Of a stretch of 46,329 nucleotides of DNA, positions 1 to 7,441 are shown piece after piece (the stretch's first letter is position 1; each line of letters starts with the position of its first letter). Source of the stretch: Deltaproteobacteria bacterium (GTDB lineage: Bacteria; Myxococcota_A; Polyangia; HGW-17; JAJRWW01); assembly GCA_029938605.1 (NCBI GenBank), contig JAOZUO010000057.1, positions 1 through 46,329 on the forward strand, given 5' to 3'. Under the pieces are notes generated by a model, which saw only the letters and a program-made list of their open reading frames with translations, was not told the origin of the DNA and searched no databases. A program made the translations under genes and the position numbers.

Positions 1-324
1 GAAATAGTCACCAAGCTGCGGGTGGCCGCCGGCCAGGAGGAGCCCATGGACGATGAAAAATCCGGCACCGCCTCGGATCTCCCCTCTTGGGTGACAGACT
101 GCGAAGTGGAGATCTTCGACGCCCGGGAGTCCATCGAAGCCGGCAACCATCCCCTGCCCGAAGCCCTCGCCGCCGTGAACAAACTCACGCCCGGTCACGC
201 CTATGCCATCGTCACCCCCTTTGTGCCCACTCCCATGATCGACAAGATCCAGGCCATGGGATTTCAGACCTGGACCGAGAAAAAAGGGTCCGCCCACTTC
301 GTGACGTACTTCTCACGCGCCTAG
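1..324 (+). CDS. DUF2249 (TusA-like fold) protein, 5' end outside window
   Basis: The frame is open from the first base, so the gene probably begins upstream. The residues before the internal Met at 46 (EIVTKLRVAAG) resemble the end of a DUF1858-type domain, which would make this a DUF1858-DUF2249 fusion; that is an inference. The remainder matches DUF2249: a DARE motif near the start of the domain, G-x-HPL, a central TPFVPTP segment and a GF-x-x-W near the end. DUF2249 has a TusA-like fold and is usually found near sulfur, nitrosative-stress or hemerythrin-type genes; its reaction is not settled. An alternative is a free 92-residue protein starting at ATG 46, which has a strong AGGAGG five bases upstream. 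The stop TAG is at 322. Confidence 0.7.
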   Translation, partial: EIVTKLRVAAGQEEPMDDEKSGTASDLPSWVTDCEVEIFDARESIEAGNHPLPEALAAVNKLTPGHAYAIVTPFVPTPMIDKIQAMGFQTWTEKKGSAHFVTYFSRA

Positions 325-340
325 TGGCGCGGACCTCCGA

Positions 341-464
341 TCACTTTCGCGCGGCGTAACGGTCCGGCTCCTCGAAGACATCGATGGCCTTGAAGTGGGT
401 CTTGAAGGTGGCGCCGTGCTCCACCCCCGCGGGGATGTAGTAGCTGTCCCCGGCGCCGTAGGTC
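341..464. repeat. Direct repeat copy 1 (pairs with 3121-3244)
   Basis: A 124-base direct repeat with two mismatches to 3121-3244. The two copies lie in the same orientation about 2.8 kb apart and flank the radical SAM gene and the propeller fragment. The copy at 3121 is part of an intact gene; this one is not. Confidence 0.9.
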
Positions 465-541
465 TGGGAGAGCGTCGCTGATACCATCGGGGGCACAGGG
501 GTCGTCGGAGCCGGCGGGGTCGTCGGGCTGCAACCTCTCTA
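341..541 (-). pseudogene. Truncated duplicate of the cupin gene 3' end
   Basis: Bases 341-464 match 3121-3244, the last part of the intact cupin gene, with only two substitutions (350 and 359). The stop codon and the last 40 or so codons (AGDSYY, PAGVEH and DRYAARK segments) are kept. Upstream of the repeat the sequence diverges completely, so the metal-binding N-terminal half of the cupin is missing. The short piece between 470 and 541 reads as low-complexity Pro/Thr/Asp codons and resembles nothing I know. No start codon with a ribosome binding site is visible, so this is best read as a remnant left by a duplication or gene conversion. Confidence 0.75.
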
Positions 542-2608
542 GAGGACGAGAAGCCCCAATTCTCGAAGCATGGCCCACCGTGGCTCGAAGCCTGTCCACT
601 CTCCTGGGTAACCGTGCATTGCGTCATTGAGAGAGACTGGCGGCTGACCTGGGCTTGCCATCTCAAGTAGTTGGCAGAGCCATGCAAGTTCCCCTTCGGC
701 AGCCGGGACGAAGGTCTCGGCATCTGCCGTGTGAAGGGTGAGCCCATCCTCTTGCTCGATGGGCTCGCCTCCAAGCCAGAGGACTCGTCCGCGTGACTTG
801 AGCAAGGGGGATCCGACCGCATCTCGAATGCGCTGAGGAGCTTCTTGTGACCGGGGCATTGGATGTGGGAACCAGGTGTGAACCGGGCGTTCAAGCCCCT
901 CTCCTTGCAGCCAGGCATCCAGGGCAAACGGTAGCACCGCATCAAAACGACTGTGGTCAGCACCCTGTGGATCGAGGTGCGGGACGTCGTTTCGTGCAAA
1001 GGCGTTCGCGCTGGCGGGTGCCAACTGGACTCCGAACTCTTCTGGTGTGGTGAAGATGGGAGAGTGGCGCGTTAGTACGAAGCGATGCCAGAAGGCCGAG
1101 TTGATGAGTCCGTTGGCAAAGAGTTGTCGGACGAGTTCCATGCTGTCGATGGTCTCTTGCTCAGTCTGGGTTGGGAAACCGTACATCAGGTAGGCGTGCA
1201 CCATGATGCCCGCATCTCGGAATGAAGCGGCGCAGCCCGCCACCTGCTCTACGGTGACGCCCTTGTCGATGCGCTTTAGGAGGCGCTCGTTGGCGACCTC
1301 TAGACCACCCGTGACAGCGATGAGGCCGGCAGCCGCAAGTAGGCGGCAGAGGTCTGCGTCATAACTTTTCTCAAAGCGAATGTTGCCCCAGAAACTGATC
1401 TTCACGCCTCGCCTGAGCAGCTCGATGGCCAGGGCTCGAAGTAGCTTGGGCGGGGCGGCTTCGTCGACGAAGTGAAAGCCTCTCTCGCCGGTTTCTTCAA
1501 TCAAAATCTCGATCTGGTCCACAAGCTCGGATGCCACACCGCTCTCGTAGTGACCAATGTAATCCAGGGAAAGGTCACAGAACGTACACTTCTTCCAGTA
1601 GCAGCCGTGGGCCAACGTGATCTTGTTCCAGCGTCCATCTGCCCACAAACGATGTGCCGGGTTGAGGGTGTCGATGGTCTGTAGATACTCCGCCAGGGGG
1701 AGGTCTCCGTAGAACGGGGACGAAGTAAAAGCCGGCCGGGGAACCTTGGCCTCCAACATGCCATCGGCGGTGCGGGTGCGGTGTCGCTGATCGGGGCCAC
1801 CGGAACGATGCTCGAGAATGGCCCGCAGCGGGCCTTCGCCATCGTCGTACGTCATGGCGTCGACACACTCCCAAAGCAGGGGCTCCTTAACGTCGCGCAG
1901 CTCCGTGTTGATGTAGCCGCCCCCCAGGACTACATAGGCACCCCGAGCCTTGAGTCGCCGCCCGAGCCGCAAGGCTCCATAGAGGTTTCCGGGGAAGGGC
2001 ACCGAGAGCCCCACCACTTCGCTCGTGATGGTGTCGCAGAGGGCGTCGAGATGAGCATCCACCAGGGTCGTGTGCCCGAGCCGCGTCCAGAGAGGTGCAA
2101 AGTCGGCAGCACTGGTCGCGAGGTGCGCCTGGTAGCGAGCCAGCGCGAAGCCTTCGTCAATACACGATGTAATGAGGTCTGCCAGGTCGACCAGGTAGAG
2201 GGTTGCCAGGTGGCGGGCCGCGTCGTGTCCCCCCATCACACCAAAGGCCCCGAGCTCGGCGCGTTGCATGCGGGGACCCGCGGGTAGGAAGCCGGTTTCC
2301 AAGATCCGGGGAGCCAGCCCGCTCTGTCTGCCCTGGAGGAAGGCAATGGCGGAATCGATGGCGTCCAGGTGGTGCTCCTGAAGGCTCAGGGCCCGCCAAG
2401 CTGGCTCGGGGAGTTCGTCGCGCTCCGCGAGTTCTCCGAAAACTTCTTTGAGCCCCTCGCGAGAAAAGAGGCGCAACACCAATTCGATGCCGAGGTCTCG
2501 CTGCTCACATTCCAATCCGTGTCGGCGCAGATCCTGAGCCAAATACGAAATCGATGGGTAGGGGGTGTTGAGCTGCGTGAGCGGCAGCAGCACCAGGGTG
2601 AGGCTCAT
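539..2608 (-). CDS. B12-binding-type radical SAM protein
   Basis: A 689-residue radical SAM enzyme. The cluster motif lies near residue 335 as GCYWKKCTFC, i.e. C-X4-C-X2-C rather than the classical C-X3-C-X2-C; this spacing occurs in some B12-type radical SAM families. Before it, around residues 190-270, a region with VGLSVPFPGN and VLGGGY segments resembles the cobalamin-binding domain, but I see no DxHxxG motif. After it come standard barrel segments (GGLEVANERLLKRIDKG and YLMYGFPTQTEQET). I chose the ATG at 2608 over in-frame codons upstream because family-like sequence begins there. The substrate is unknown. The stop lies beside the cupin remnant, and the gene sits between two copies of that cupin sequence. 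Confidence 0.85.
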   Translation of the reverse strand: MSLTLVLLPLTQLNTPYPSISYLAQDLRRHGLECEQRDLGIELVLRLFSREGLKEVFGELAERDELPEPAWRALSLQEHHLDAIDSAIAFLQGRQSGLAPRILETGFLPAGPRMQRAELGAFGVMGGHDAARHLATLYLVDLADLITSCIDEGFALARYQAHLATSAADFAPLWTRLGHTTLVDAHLDALCDTITSEVVGLSVPFPGNLYGALRLGRRLKARGAYVVLGGGYINTELRDVKEPLLWECVDAMTYDDGEGPLRAILEHRSGGPDQRHRTRTADGMLEAKVPRPAFTSSPFYGDLPLAEYLQTIDTLNPAHRLWADGRWNKITLAHGCYWKKCTFCDLSLDYIGHYESGVASELVDQIEILIEETGERGFHFVDEAAPPKLLRALAIELLRRGVKISFWGNIRFEKSYDADLCRLLAAAGLIAVTGGLEVANERLLKRIDKGVTVEQVAGCAASFRDAGIMVHAYLMYGFPTQTEQETIDSMELVRQLFANGLINSAFWHRFVLTRHSPIFTTPEEFGVQLAPASANAFARNDVPHLDPQGADHSRFDAVLPFALDAWLQGEGLERPVHTWFPHPMPRSQEAPQRIRDAVGSPLLKSRGRVLWLGGEPIEQEDGLTLHTADAETFVPAAEGELAWLCQLLEMASPGQPPVSLNDAMHGYPGEWTGFEPRWAMLRELGLLVL

Positions 2609-2613
2609 AGGCT

Positions 2614-2919
2614 CTACCGTTGGGCACCGGCTCCGACAGGGACGAAGCCCGGTGGGCAATTTTCTTCCGGGCCCCCGGCGGTGATGGCAGAGATGAATCC
2701 AGTGCCGTAGTGAATCGCAAAGAGTTCGCCATCGGTGTCTTCGGCGAAGCTCACGATGGCACCGGCCTCCAGGAGAAGGGTGCGGCGCTGCCACTCACCC
2801 GTCGCGATGTCCTGGGTGAGAGCCCAGATCGTGCCGATCCCCACATCTGACGTGTAAAAAGCATCATGCTGACTTTGGGCCATTTGCCCGAGTATGTGGG
2901 AGGGGCGTTGGGGGGTCAA
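2614..2919 (-). pseudogene. C-terminal fragment of a glucose/sorbosone dehydrogenase-like beta propeller
   Basis: About 100 codons read as the last blade of a PQQ-type sugar dehydrogenase or NHL-like propeller: a DVGIGTIWAL strand, then IVSFAEDTDGELFAI, then GTGFISAI. That pattern matches the end of sorbosone dehydrogenase domains, which are normally about 350-400 residues. Nothing in frame upstream supplies the missing blades and the frame is closed near 2981. The apparent start is a TTG without a clear ribosome binding site. It ends five bases before the radical SAM start. I read it as a 5'-truncated gene; a small free-standing protein is less likely. Confidence 0.6.
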
Positions 2920-3120
2920 GTGGTGAGGATCGGCTGTCTGAGGGGCTGAGAGGGATGTAGGTTGCGTTCTGGTTTGGGTTTACGAACGTAGCGGTGCCAG
3001 AGTTGGAGTTGGCACCTGACGGGGGACGGAAGGTGCGAAACCGCCGAGCTGGGAGTGGGCTGTCAGGACTGTGACAACGTCGAGTGCGGGGACGGATACT
3101 ACGTCCTCCCGGTTCTCAGA

Positions 3121-3244
3121 TCACTTTCGAGCGGCGTAGCGGTCCGGCTCCTCGAAGACATCGATGGCCTTGAAGTGGGTCTTGAAGGTGGCGCCGTGCT
3201 CCACCCCCGCGGGGATGTAGTAGCTGTCCCCGGCGCCGTAGGTC
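3121..3244. repeat. Direct repeat copy 2 (pairs with 341-464)
   Basis: Second copy of the 124-base repeat. Here it forms the 3' end of the intact cupin gene, so this is probably the parental copy. Confidence 0.9.
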
Positions 3245-3459
3245 CGGGTCTCCTCACCTATGGTCAAGTCCATCTCGCCCTCCACCACGATGCCCCACTG
3301 CGCGCCGTGCGTGTGCAGCGGGATGGATCCAATGGGCTCGATCTCGAAGAACACCACCTGACGATCCGCCGACTGCAACAGCTTCCCTCGCACACCCTCC
3401 ACGGGCACGTCCACATCGGGCAGGCTCTCGATCATTTCCGGGTATTTCAAATTCCACAT
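3121..3459 (-). CDS. Small cupin-domain protein
   Basis: A 112-residue single-domain cupin. Cupin motif 1 is visible as P-L-HTHGAQWGIVVEGEMDL, with the two His and the later Glu as likely metal ligands. Motif 2 follows as AGDSYYIPAGVEHG with the third His. Such small cupins may act as metal-binding enzymes or sugar/ligand sensors; the substrate cannot be told. The ATG at 3459 has AGGAG seven bases upstream. The upstream phosphodiester glycosidase frame overlaps most of this gene in another reading frame, which is unusual. Its 3' end is duplicated at 341-464. Confidence 0.85.
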   Translation of the reverse strand: MWNLKYPEMIESLPDVDVPVEGVRGKLLQSADRQVVFFEIEPIGSIPLHTHGAQWGIVVEGEMDLTIGEETRTYGAGDSYYIPAGVEHGATFKTHFKAIDVFEEPDRYAARK

Positions 3460-5251
3460 CTGCACGCTCCTGGTTACCAGTGGTTCTCCTGCGCGCCATG
3501 AAAAAAAGCAAGAGCCACAGCAACACCACGCCCCAAGCCCCCGGCGCGGGGGCGGACGAGCAGTTGCAACCTCCCCCGGAGGCATCGCCCGTGGTGCCGC
3601 CGTCGGAGCCAGGGAGGCCCGTGGCGTCTGCGTCCGTGTCCGTGTCCGCGTCCTCGTCCACGCCCGCGTCGCAACCGTCCGGGCCGCAGTCCTCCTCGTC
3701 CACCTCGCCGTCGCAGTCGTCATCGATGCCGTTGCCGGGGATCTCGACGCCGGCCGGGCAGTCCGCCGGACAGGTGAAGCAATCCTCGTCCGGCTCTGTG
3801 CCCGTACCGACGTCACAGGTCCCGTCGCCGCACCAGGCGTCCAGCCGGGTGAGCGAAATGGCGTCCACAACTACGTGCTGGTCTGACGGGACCGACCCGG
3901 CAACGTTGTCGTACACCGCCAGAAACTGCGCACCGCCCTGGGTAAACTGGAAGGAGCCCAGGTCGCGCCATCCCCCGGCGGCGCCCTGGTCCAGATACAC
4001 TACCGTGGACTGGCCGTCCGCCACGACCTCGTAGCGCACGTTGTCGTAGACGCCGAAGGTGTCGTCCACCCACACCTGGAGCAGGTACTCCCCCGCTTGC
4101 TCGAACTGCAGCTGCCACCACGCCCAATTGCTCGGCTCGTCGCTCGTGAAGGCGTTGGTCCAGTACAGGTGCCCCCCATACCCGGCGGTCTCCTCTCGCC
4201 ACCAGGTGTCGCTTCCGAAAAGCCACGCACAGGGGCCGTCGCTCTCCAGAATGTCCCCGGGCGGTGGAATCGTCTGGCAGGCGGGCTCCGCCACGCAGTG
4301 GGCAGGTCGTAGGGGCACACCGCTGTCGGCTCGGGCGAAGACGCCCCAGTGGTTCGCCACCGCGCGCAGCCCACCGCCGCCGTTGTTGCCCGACGCGTTG
4401 TTGATGGTCCCGGGCCCGTCCACCCACATCTGCGTGGAACCGCCTCCATCCAGGTTAAAGGCCACGTAGGCGCCGAGCTGCCCCATCAGGTCGGCCAGCT
4501 CGGCCCCGTACATGCCCGCCGACTGAGCCGTCCGCCCGTCCACCACCACCAACAAAAAAGTCTGGCGATCGGCGGTCAAGCCCATGGCCGTCCTTGGATG
4601 ACGATCGCGCATGTCGCTGCGGTCAGGGAAGCAGGACGAATCGGTGGGACTGGGGCACGTGATCACCTGGCCCTCCACCACCAGCTCCGGGAAACCGCTG
4701 ACCAGGGAGATGGTCCCCAAAGGCGGCGCCGACGCCACCACCGTCGGCTCCCAGCCATCGACGATCCCAAAGGAAGCCGCGTTCTGCTTGACCCACTCGG
4801 TGTGCGTGAAGTCCACCCAGTCGTGTCCAAAGGCGATCCACCCGTGACGCTCGTAGAACCATTCGCTCGCATGGGAGGGGTCCAGGCCGGTCTGGTCCAG
4901 AGGCCACCGCAGCGCCCCGCCGACGGCGTCGCCGTACACCGAGGGGCCCGAACTGTAGAAGTCCCCGTTGGTGGCGAGCTGCACCCCCGTCGACGATCCC
5001 CACCCCGACGCGGTCTGGTAGGAGGAAGGGGCGCCCGTGGCCTCCACCCGCACATGGTCCGCGCACAGGTCGATCTCGGCCACCCAGACATCCGTGGCGG
5101 GATCGCTGGTGCGATACTGCGTGATCACGATGCCGGGCCAGGGCGTGGACTGGTCCACCTGGCTCAAGGTCAGCGCCTGCGCCGACGTCGCCGACGTCGC
5201 CGACGTCGCCGGCACGAGGGCAATCAAGAGCAAAACAAGTCGACGGAGCAT
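3254..5251 (-). CDS. Secreted phosphodiester glycosidase with golvesin-like, Cys-repeat and MYXO-CTERM-like regions
   Basis: A 665-residue exported protein. Domains in order: a signal peptide containing a small SAT repeat; an NAGPA-type phosphodiester glycosidase domain (about residues 40-330) with the hallmark VVVDGR and FNLDGGGSTQM segments; a golvesin C-terminal-like domain (about 370-500); one CGDG-type Cys repeat; a GNGIDDDCDGEVD calcium-type motif; and a MYXO-CTERM-like tail (GCNCS, then a hydrophobic helix, then ARRR) ending near residue 588. Members of the enzyme family cleave GlcNAc phosphodiesters or related polymers. Proteins of this type normally stop right after the Arg cluster; here the frame continues 77 codons into the cupin gene. 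A T7 run lies inside the helix, and the shifted frame there stops at 3474 just before the cupin ribosome binding site. The ATG at 5251 follows GGAGG. Confidence 0.85.
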   Translation of the reverse strand: MLRRLVLLLIALVPATSATSATSAQALTLSQVDQSTPWPGIVITQYRTSDPATDVWVAEIDLCADHVRVEATGAPSSYQTASGWGSSTGVQLATNGDFYSSGPSVYGDAVGGALRWPLDQTGLDPSHASEWFYERHGWIAFGHDWVDFTHTEWVKQNAASFGIVDGWEPTVVASAPPLGTISLVSGFPELVVEGQVITCPSPTDSSCFPDRSDMRDRHPRTAMGLTADRQTFLLVVVDGRTAQSAGMYGAELADLMGQLGAYVAFNLDGGGSTQMWVDGPGTINNASGNNGGGGLRAVANHWGVFARADSGVPLRPAHCVAEPACQTIPPPGDILESDGPCAWLFGSDTWWREETAGYGGHLYWTNAFTSDEPSNWAWWQLQFEQAGEYLLQVWVDDTFGVYDNVRYEVVADGQSTVVYLDQGAAGGWRDLGSFQFTQGGAQFLAVYDNVAGSVPSDQHVVVDAISLTRLDAWCGDGTCDVGTGTEPDEDCFTCPADCPAGVEIPGNGIDDDCDGEVDEEDCGPDGCDAGVDEDADTDTDADATGLPGSDGGTTGDASGGGCNCSSAPAPGAWGVVLLWLLLFFMARRRTTGNQERADVEFEIPGNDREPARCGRARGGCAREAVAVGGSSGGVLRDRAHWIHPAAHARRAVGHRGGGRDGLDHR
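5186..5213. repeat. 9-base tandem repeat in signal peptide
   Basis: GCCGACGTC is repeated about three times in tandem. It encodes the Ala-Thr-Ser repeat at the end of the signal peptide of the phosphodiester glycosidase and stays in frame at any copy number. Confidence 0.8.
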
Positions 5252-5308
5252 CTTTGACCTCCAACAAAAATCGTTCACGGCAAATGATATCACGGTCGTG
5301 ACGACAGT

Positions 5309-5341
5309 CGCACGGTCGCCGCACGGTCGCCGCACGGTCGG
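5309..5341. repeat. 11-base tandem repeat upstream of the glycosidase gene
   Basis: GCACGGTCGCC occurs three times in tandem, the last copy degenerate, in the non-coding stretch 5252-5453 upstream of the minus-strand phosphodiester glycosidase. Apart from this repeat I see nothing definite in that stretch. Confidence 0.75.
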
Positions 5342-5453
5342 GTGCCAATCCCGCCGGGTGGACTGCACAAGCCTACACCAGACATCTGCCTACACCAGGC
5401 ATCCCGTGTCAGACCCGTTGACAGCGCTGCATCGTGGAGACATCGTGGGACCT

Positions 5454-5641
5454 ATGTCTAGAAACCAGCGACTGTGTTTCTCCCAACTCACGTCTCACGC
5501 TGCCGTACTCACCTCAGTCACCGTCGCGGTTTCCCTGGTGCTGTGGCCCTCCCCCGCCCAGGCTCAATGCACCTGCGAGCATGTTAGTTGCTCGCCATCA
5601 TGATGCTGCTGCTCGCGCGGAGGCGGCGATCCCGAATGTGA
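5454..5641 (+). pseudogene. Remnant of a secreted MYXO-CTERM-type protein
   Basis: An ATG at 5454 opens a 49-codon frame with a clear signal peptide: a hydrophobic VTVAVSLVLW core and a PAQA cleavage site, followed by Gln-Cys. It stops at 5603. Overlapping the stop in the next frame, codons 5588-5638 read LLAIMMLLLARRRRSR, which is exactly what the end of a MYXO-CTERM anchor looks like, followed by a stop at 5641. The simplest reading is a gene that lost nearly all its middle by internal deletion with a frameshift, leaving only export signal and anchor. A short functional peptide is possible but I see no support for it. Confidence 0.55.
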
Positions 5642-5688
5642 ATCCTCAAACCGGTGGACCGCGGTCCGGCGCGCGCTATGCTCGTCAG

Positions 5689-6855
5689 GTGACCAAGCAA
5701 ACTGCCGATACGCCAGTCCAAGCGCTCGTGCTTGTGCTCGTTGGGCCCATTGGGTTCGTTGGGTTCGTTGGGCTCGGCCTCTTGGTGGGCTGTCAAGCCA
5801 CACCAAGGCCCCTTCCGCGTCCGGGAGACCACCCACACAAGCGTTTCGCAGCCGCCGCGCGAAACCAGGCCTGTCCACCGGGGCGGCGGGCAAAGTCGCA
5901 CGTCACGTTGCCCGCCGATGGGTGCCCGCGCTACCTGCAAAACACCGTACCGCTGCCCCTGCCCCCCACCGCCATGACGGTTCACCTGGAGCTCGAACGA
6001 CTGCGCACAGACGCCGACGGACGCCGCGTGCTCGCCGGCGTTTGGGAGGAGATTCGCGCCGACTCCATGGCGGCAGGTCAGCTGTTGCCCTACCTGAAGC
6101 GCTGCGGCATCAGAGTGCGCCGCGATCTCACCGCGATCACACTCAGTCAGCCGCTGCACAAACGGCCCGATGCAGACCGCGTGGTGATCTTCTGGGGGCT
6201 GCTCACGGCGCAACGGGTGGTGGCTTGCCTCCGTCGCGCCATGGAGGCCGACGGCGCGCGTACCTCCTTTCTGCCGGCCGGGGGCGAGCCCGGCTTCAGT
6301 GCGGATCGGCCTGTGTCGGACCTGCACCTCGACGCCGTGGCGCTGAGCTCATCGGCCCTGATCGTCGCCTCAGGAAAGCACTACCGCTCTTTTTTGCGGA
6401 ACCTGATCCGCTCCAAGGGTCGATCTCAAACCCAGTCAACCTACTATGCACGCGCCGTACGTGGGACGACGCCGAGCACCCTGCTGCTCACCCTGGCTCC
6501 CCGCCTGCCCCGCCGCCTACCCCACGTACGCCTACCGGCCGACGCACATCGGTATCTGGGCGGCATGTCCTTCGCGCTCTCCCGATGCACTACGCAGTGT
6601 CCGCCGCCGAGCAAAGGCCGACTGCTTCTCACCGGCGATTTGGACGTCGGTGAGAAGCGCCGAGCAAAACGCTGGGCTGAAAAAGCCCCCCCGAAGCTGC
6701 GCCTGCTGGCATTGCTATCACCCACTGCACAGCGCCCGGTCCTGCGCCGGATGCGGTTCACCGCAACGCGCAATCGCATCCAGTGCAAGCTCCTCCTGGG
6801 AAGCAAGGACCTCGGCGCCCTCGGCAGCCTGCTGTCGCGCTGGCTACCCTGGTGA
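5689..6855 (+). CDS. Lipoprotein of unknown function
   Basis: A 388-residue predicted lipoprotein. I start it at GTG 5689, because a hydrophobic stretch with a VGPIGFVGFVGLG repeat then leads directly to an LLVGC lipobox around residue 37. The mature part has a Cys-Pro-rich N-terminus, helices with many Arg residues, a GGMSFALSRC segment and an LLLGSKDLGALGSLL end. I recognise no family; scattered SFLPAGG and LLLTGDLD segments suggest a globular protein of the kind common as myxobacterial-type outer-membrane-facing lipoproteins. The frame is open upstream to 5434 but that part overlaps the decayed secreted gene. It is transcribed towards the minus-strand DUF3127 gene. Confidence 0.6.
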   Translation: MTKQTADTPVQALVLVLVGPIGFVGFVGLGLLVGCQATPRPLPRPGDHPHKRFAAAARNQACPPGRRAKSHVTLPADGCPRYLQNTVPLPLPPTAMTVHLELERLRTDADGRRVLAGVWEEIRADSMAAGQLLPYLKRCGIRVRRDLTAITLSQPLHKRPDADRVVIFWGLLTAQRVVACLRRAMEADGARTSFLPAGGEPGFSADRPVSDLHLDAVALSSSALIVASGKHYRSFLRNLIRSKGRSQTQSTYYARAVRGTTPSTLLLTLAPRLPRRLPHVRLPADAHRYLGGMSFALSRCTTQCPPPSKGRLLLTGDLDVGEKRRAKRWAEKAPPKLRLLALLSPTAQRPVLRRMRFTATRNRIQCKLLLGSKDLGALGSLLSRWLPW

Positions 6856-6897
6856 GAAGTACCCCGACTGCCTCAGCCACGCTCCCCATCGACGACG

Positions 6898-7269
6898 TTA
6901 GAATGGGATGTCGTCGCTATCGTCGAAGCCAGGGGGCGGACCGTCGGGCAGCGGCGGCTCCTCATCCCCGCGGTCCGGGGAGCCACCGGTCAACTCCAGG
7001 CTCCAGACATCGAGGCTGTTGAAGTACTTCACTTCCCCTTGGGGGCTCGTCCACTCACGACCGCGTAGGCTGAACTCGATGCGTACCTCGTCATCGACCT
7101 TGAAATCATCGAGTTGCCCACAGCGATCGCCCGTGAGCTGAAACATAACCACCTGCGGGTACTTTGGGTTGTCCGCCATCTCAACGACGAATTCGCGCTT
7201 CTGGAATCGATCGGTGATCTGTTTGGTTTCAAAAATCGTGTGCAGCTTGCCGCTTACATTTATTCCCAT
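6898..7269 (-). CDS. DUF3127 protein with an SSB-like acidic tip
   Basis: A 123-residue protein. The N-terminal 80 residues fit DUF3127, a small OB-fold-like family: G-KL near the start, a KREFVVEM strand, then F-LTGDRCGQLDDFKVDD and an FSLRGREW segment. The last 25 residues are Pro/Asp-rich and end in DDSDDIPF, which closely copies the C-terminal tip that single-stranded DNA-binding proteins use to recruit partners. I infer a nucleic-acid-binding role. The Met at 7269 gives the usual family start; another in-frame Met lies at 7281. Neither has a good ribosome binding site. Confidence 0.7.
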   Translation of the reverse strand: MGINVSGKLHTIFETKQITDRFQKREFVVEMADNPKYPQVVMFQLTGDRCGQLDDFKVDDEVRIEFSLRGREWTSPQGEVKYFNSLDVWSLELTGGSPDRGDEEPPLPDGPPPGFDDSDDIPF

Positions 7270-7321
7270 GAGGCGCAGCATACGTCTCGCGCAACGAAGA
7301 TCAAGCCCTGTCAGTTCTACG

Positions 7322-7441
7322 AGGATTGACCGAACCGCGATGACAACGGTATTATCCTAGCGAATATCGGGACATTTTTGTATCTAGATTTTGGGCGGTT
7401 ACGGAAGCAAACCCGTTCAGGCCATTCTCCAGGAGGACGCG
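7322..7441. other. Intergenic region before the pectate-lyase-like gene
   Basis: This 120-base AT-richer stretch holds the upstream region of the plus-strand secreted protein and the start side of DUF3127. An AGGAGG lies five bases before ATG 7442. I could not place a convincing promoter. Confidence 0.4.

Noticed and set aside
313-999. Open frame on the minus strand through the cupin remnant and radical SAM 3' end
   Set aside because: Out of frame with both real genes and without family-like sequence.
4349-5257. Long plus-strand open frame opposite the phosphodiester glycosidase
   Set aside because: GC-rich shadow frame; Arg/His-rich composition and no ribosome binding site.
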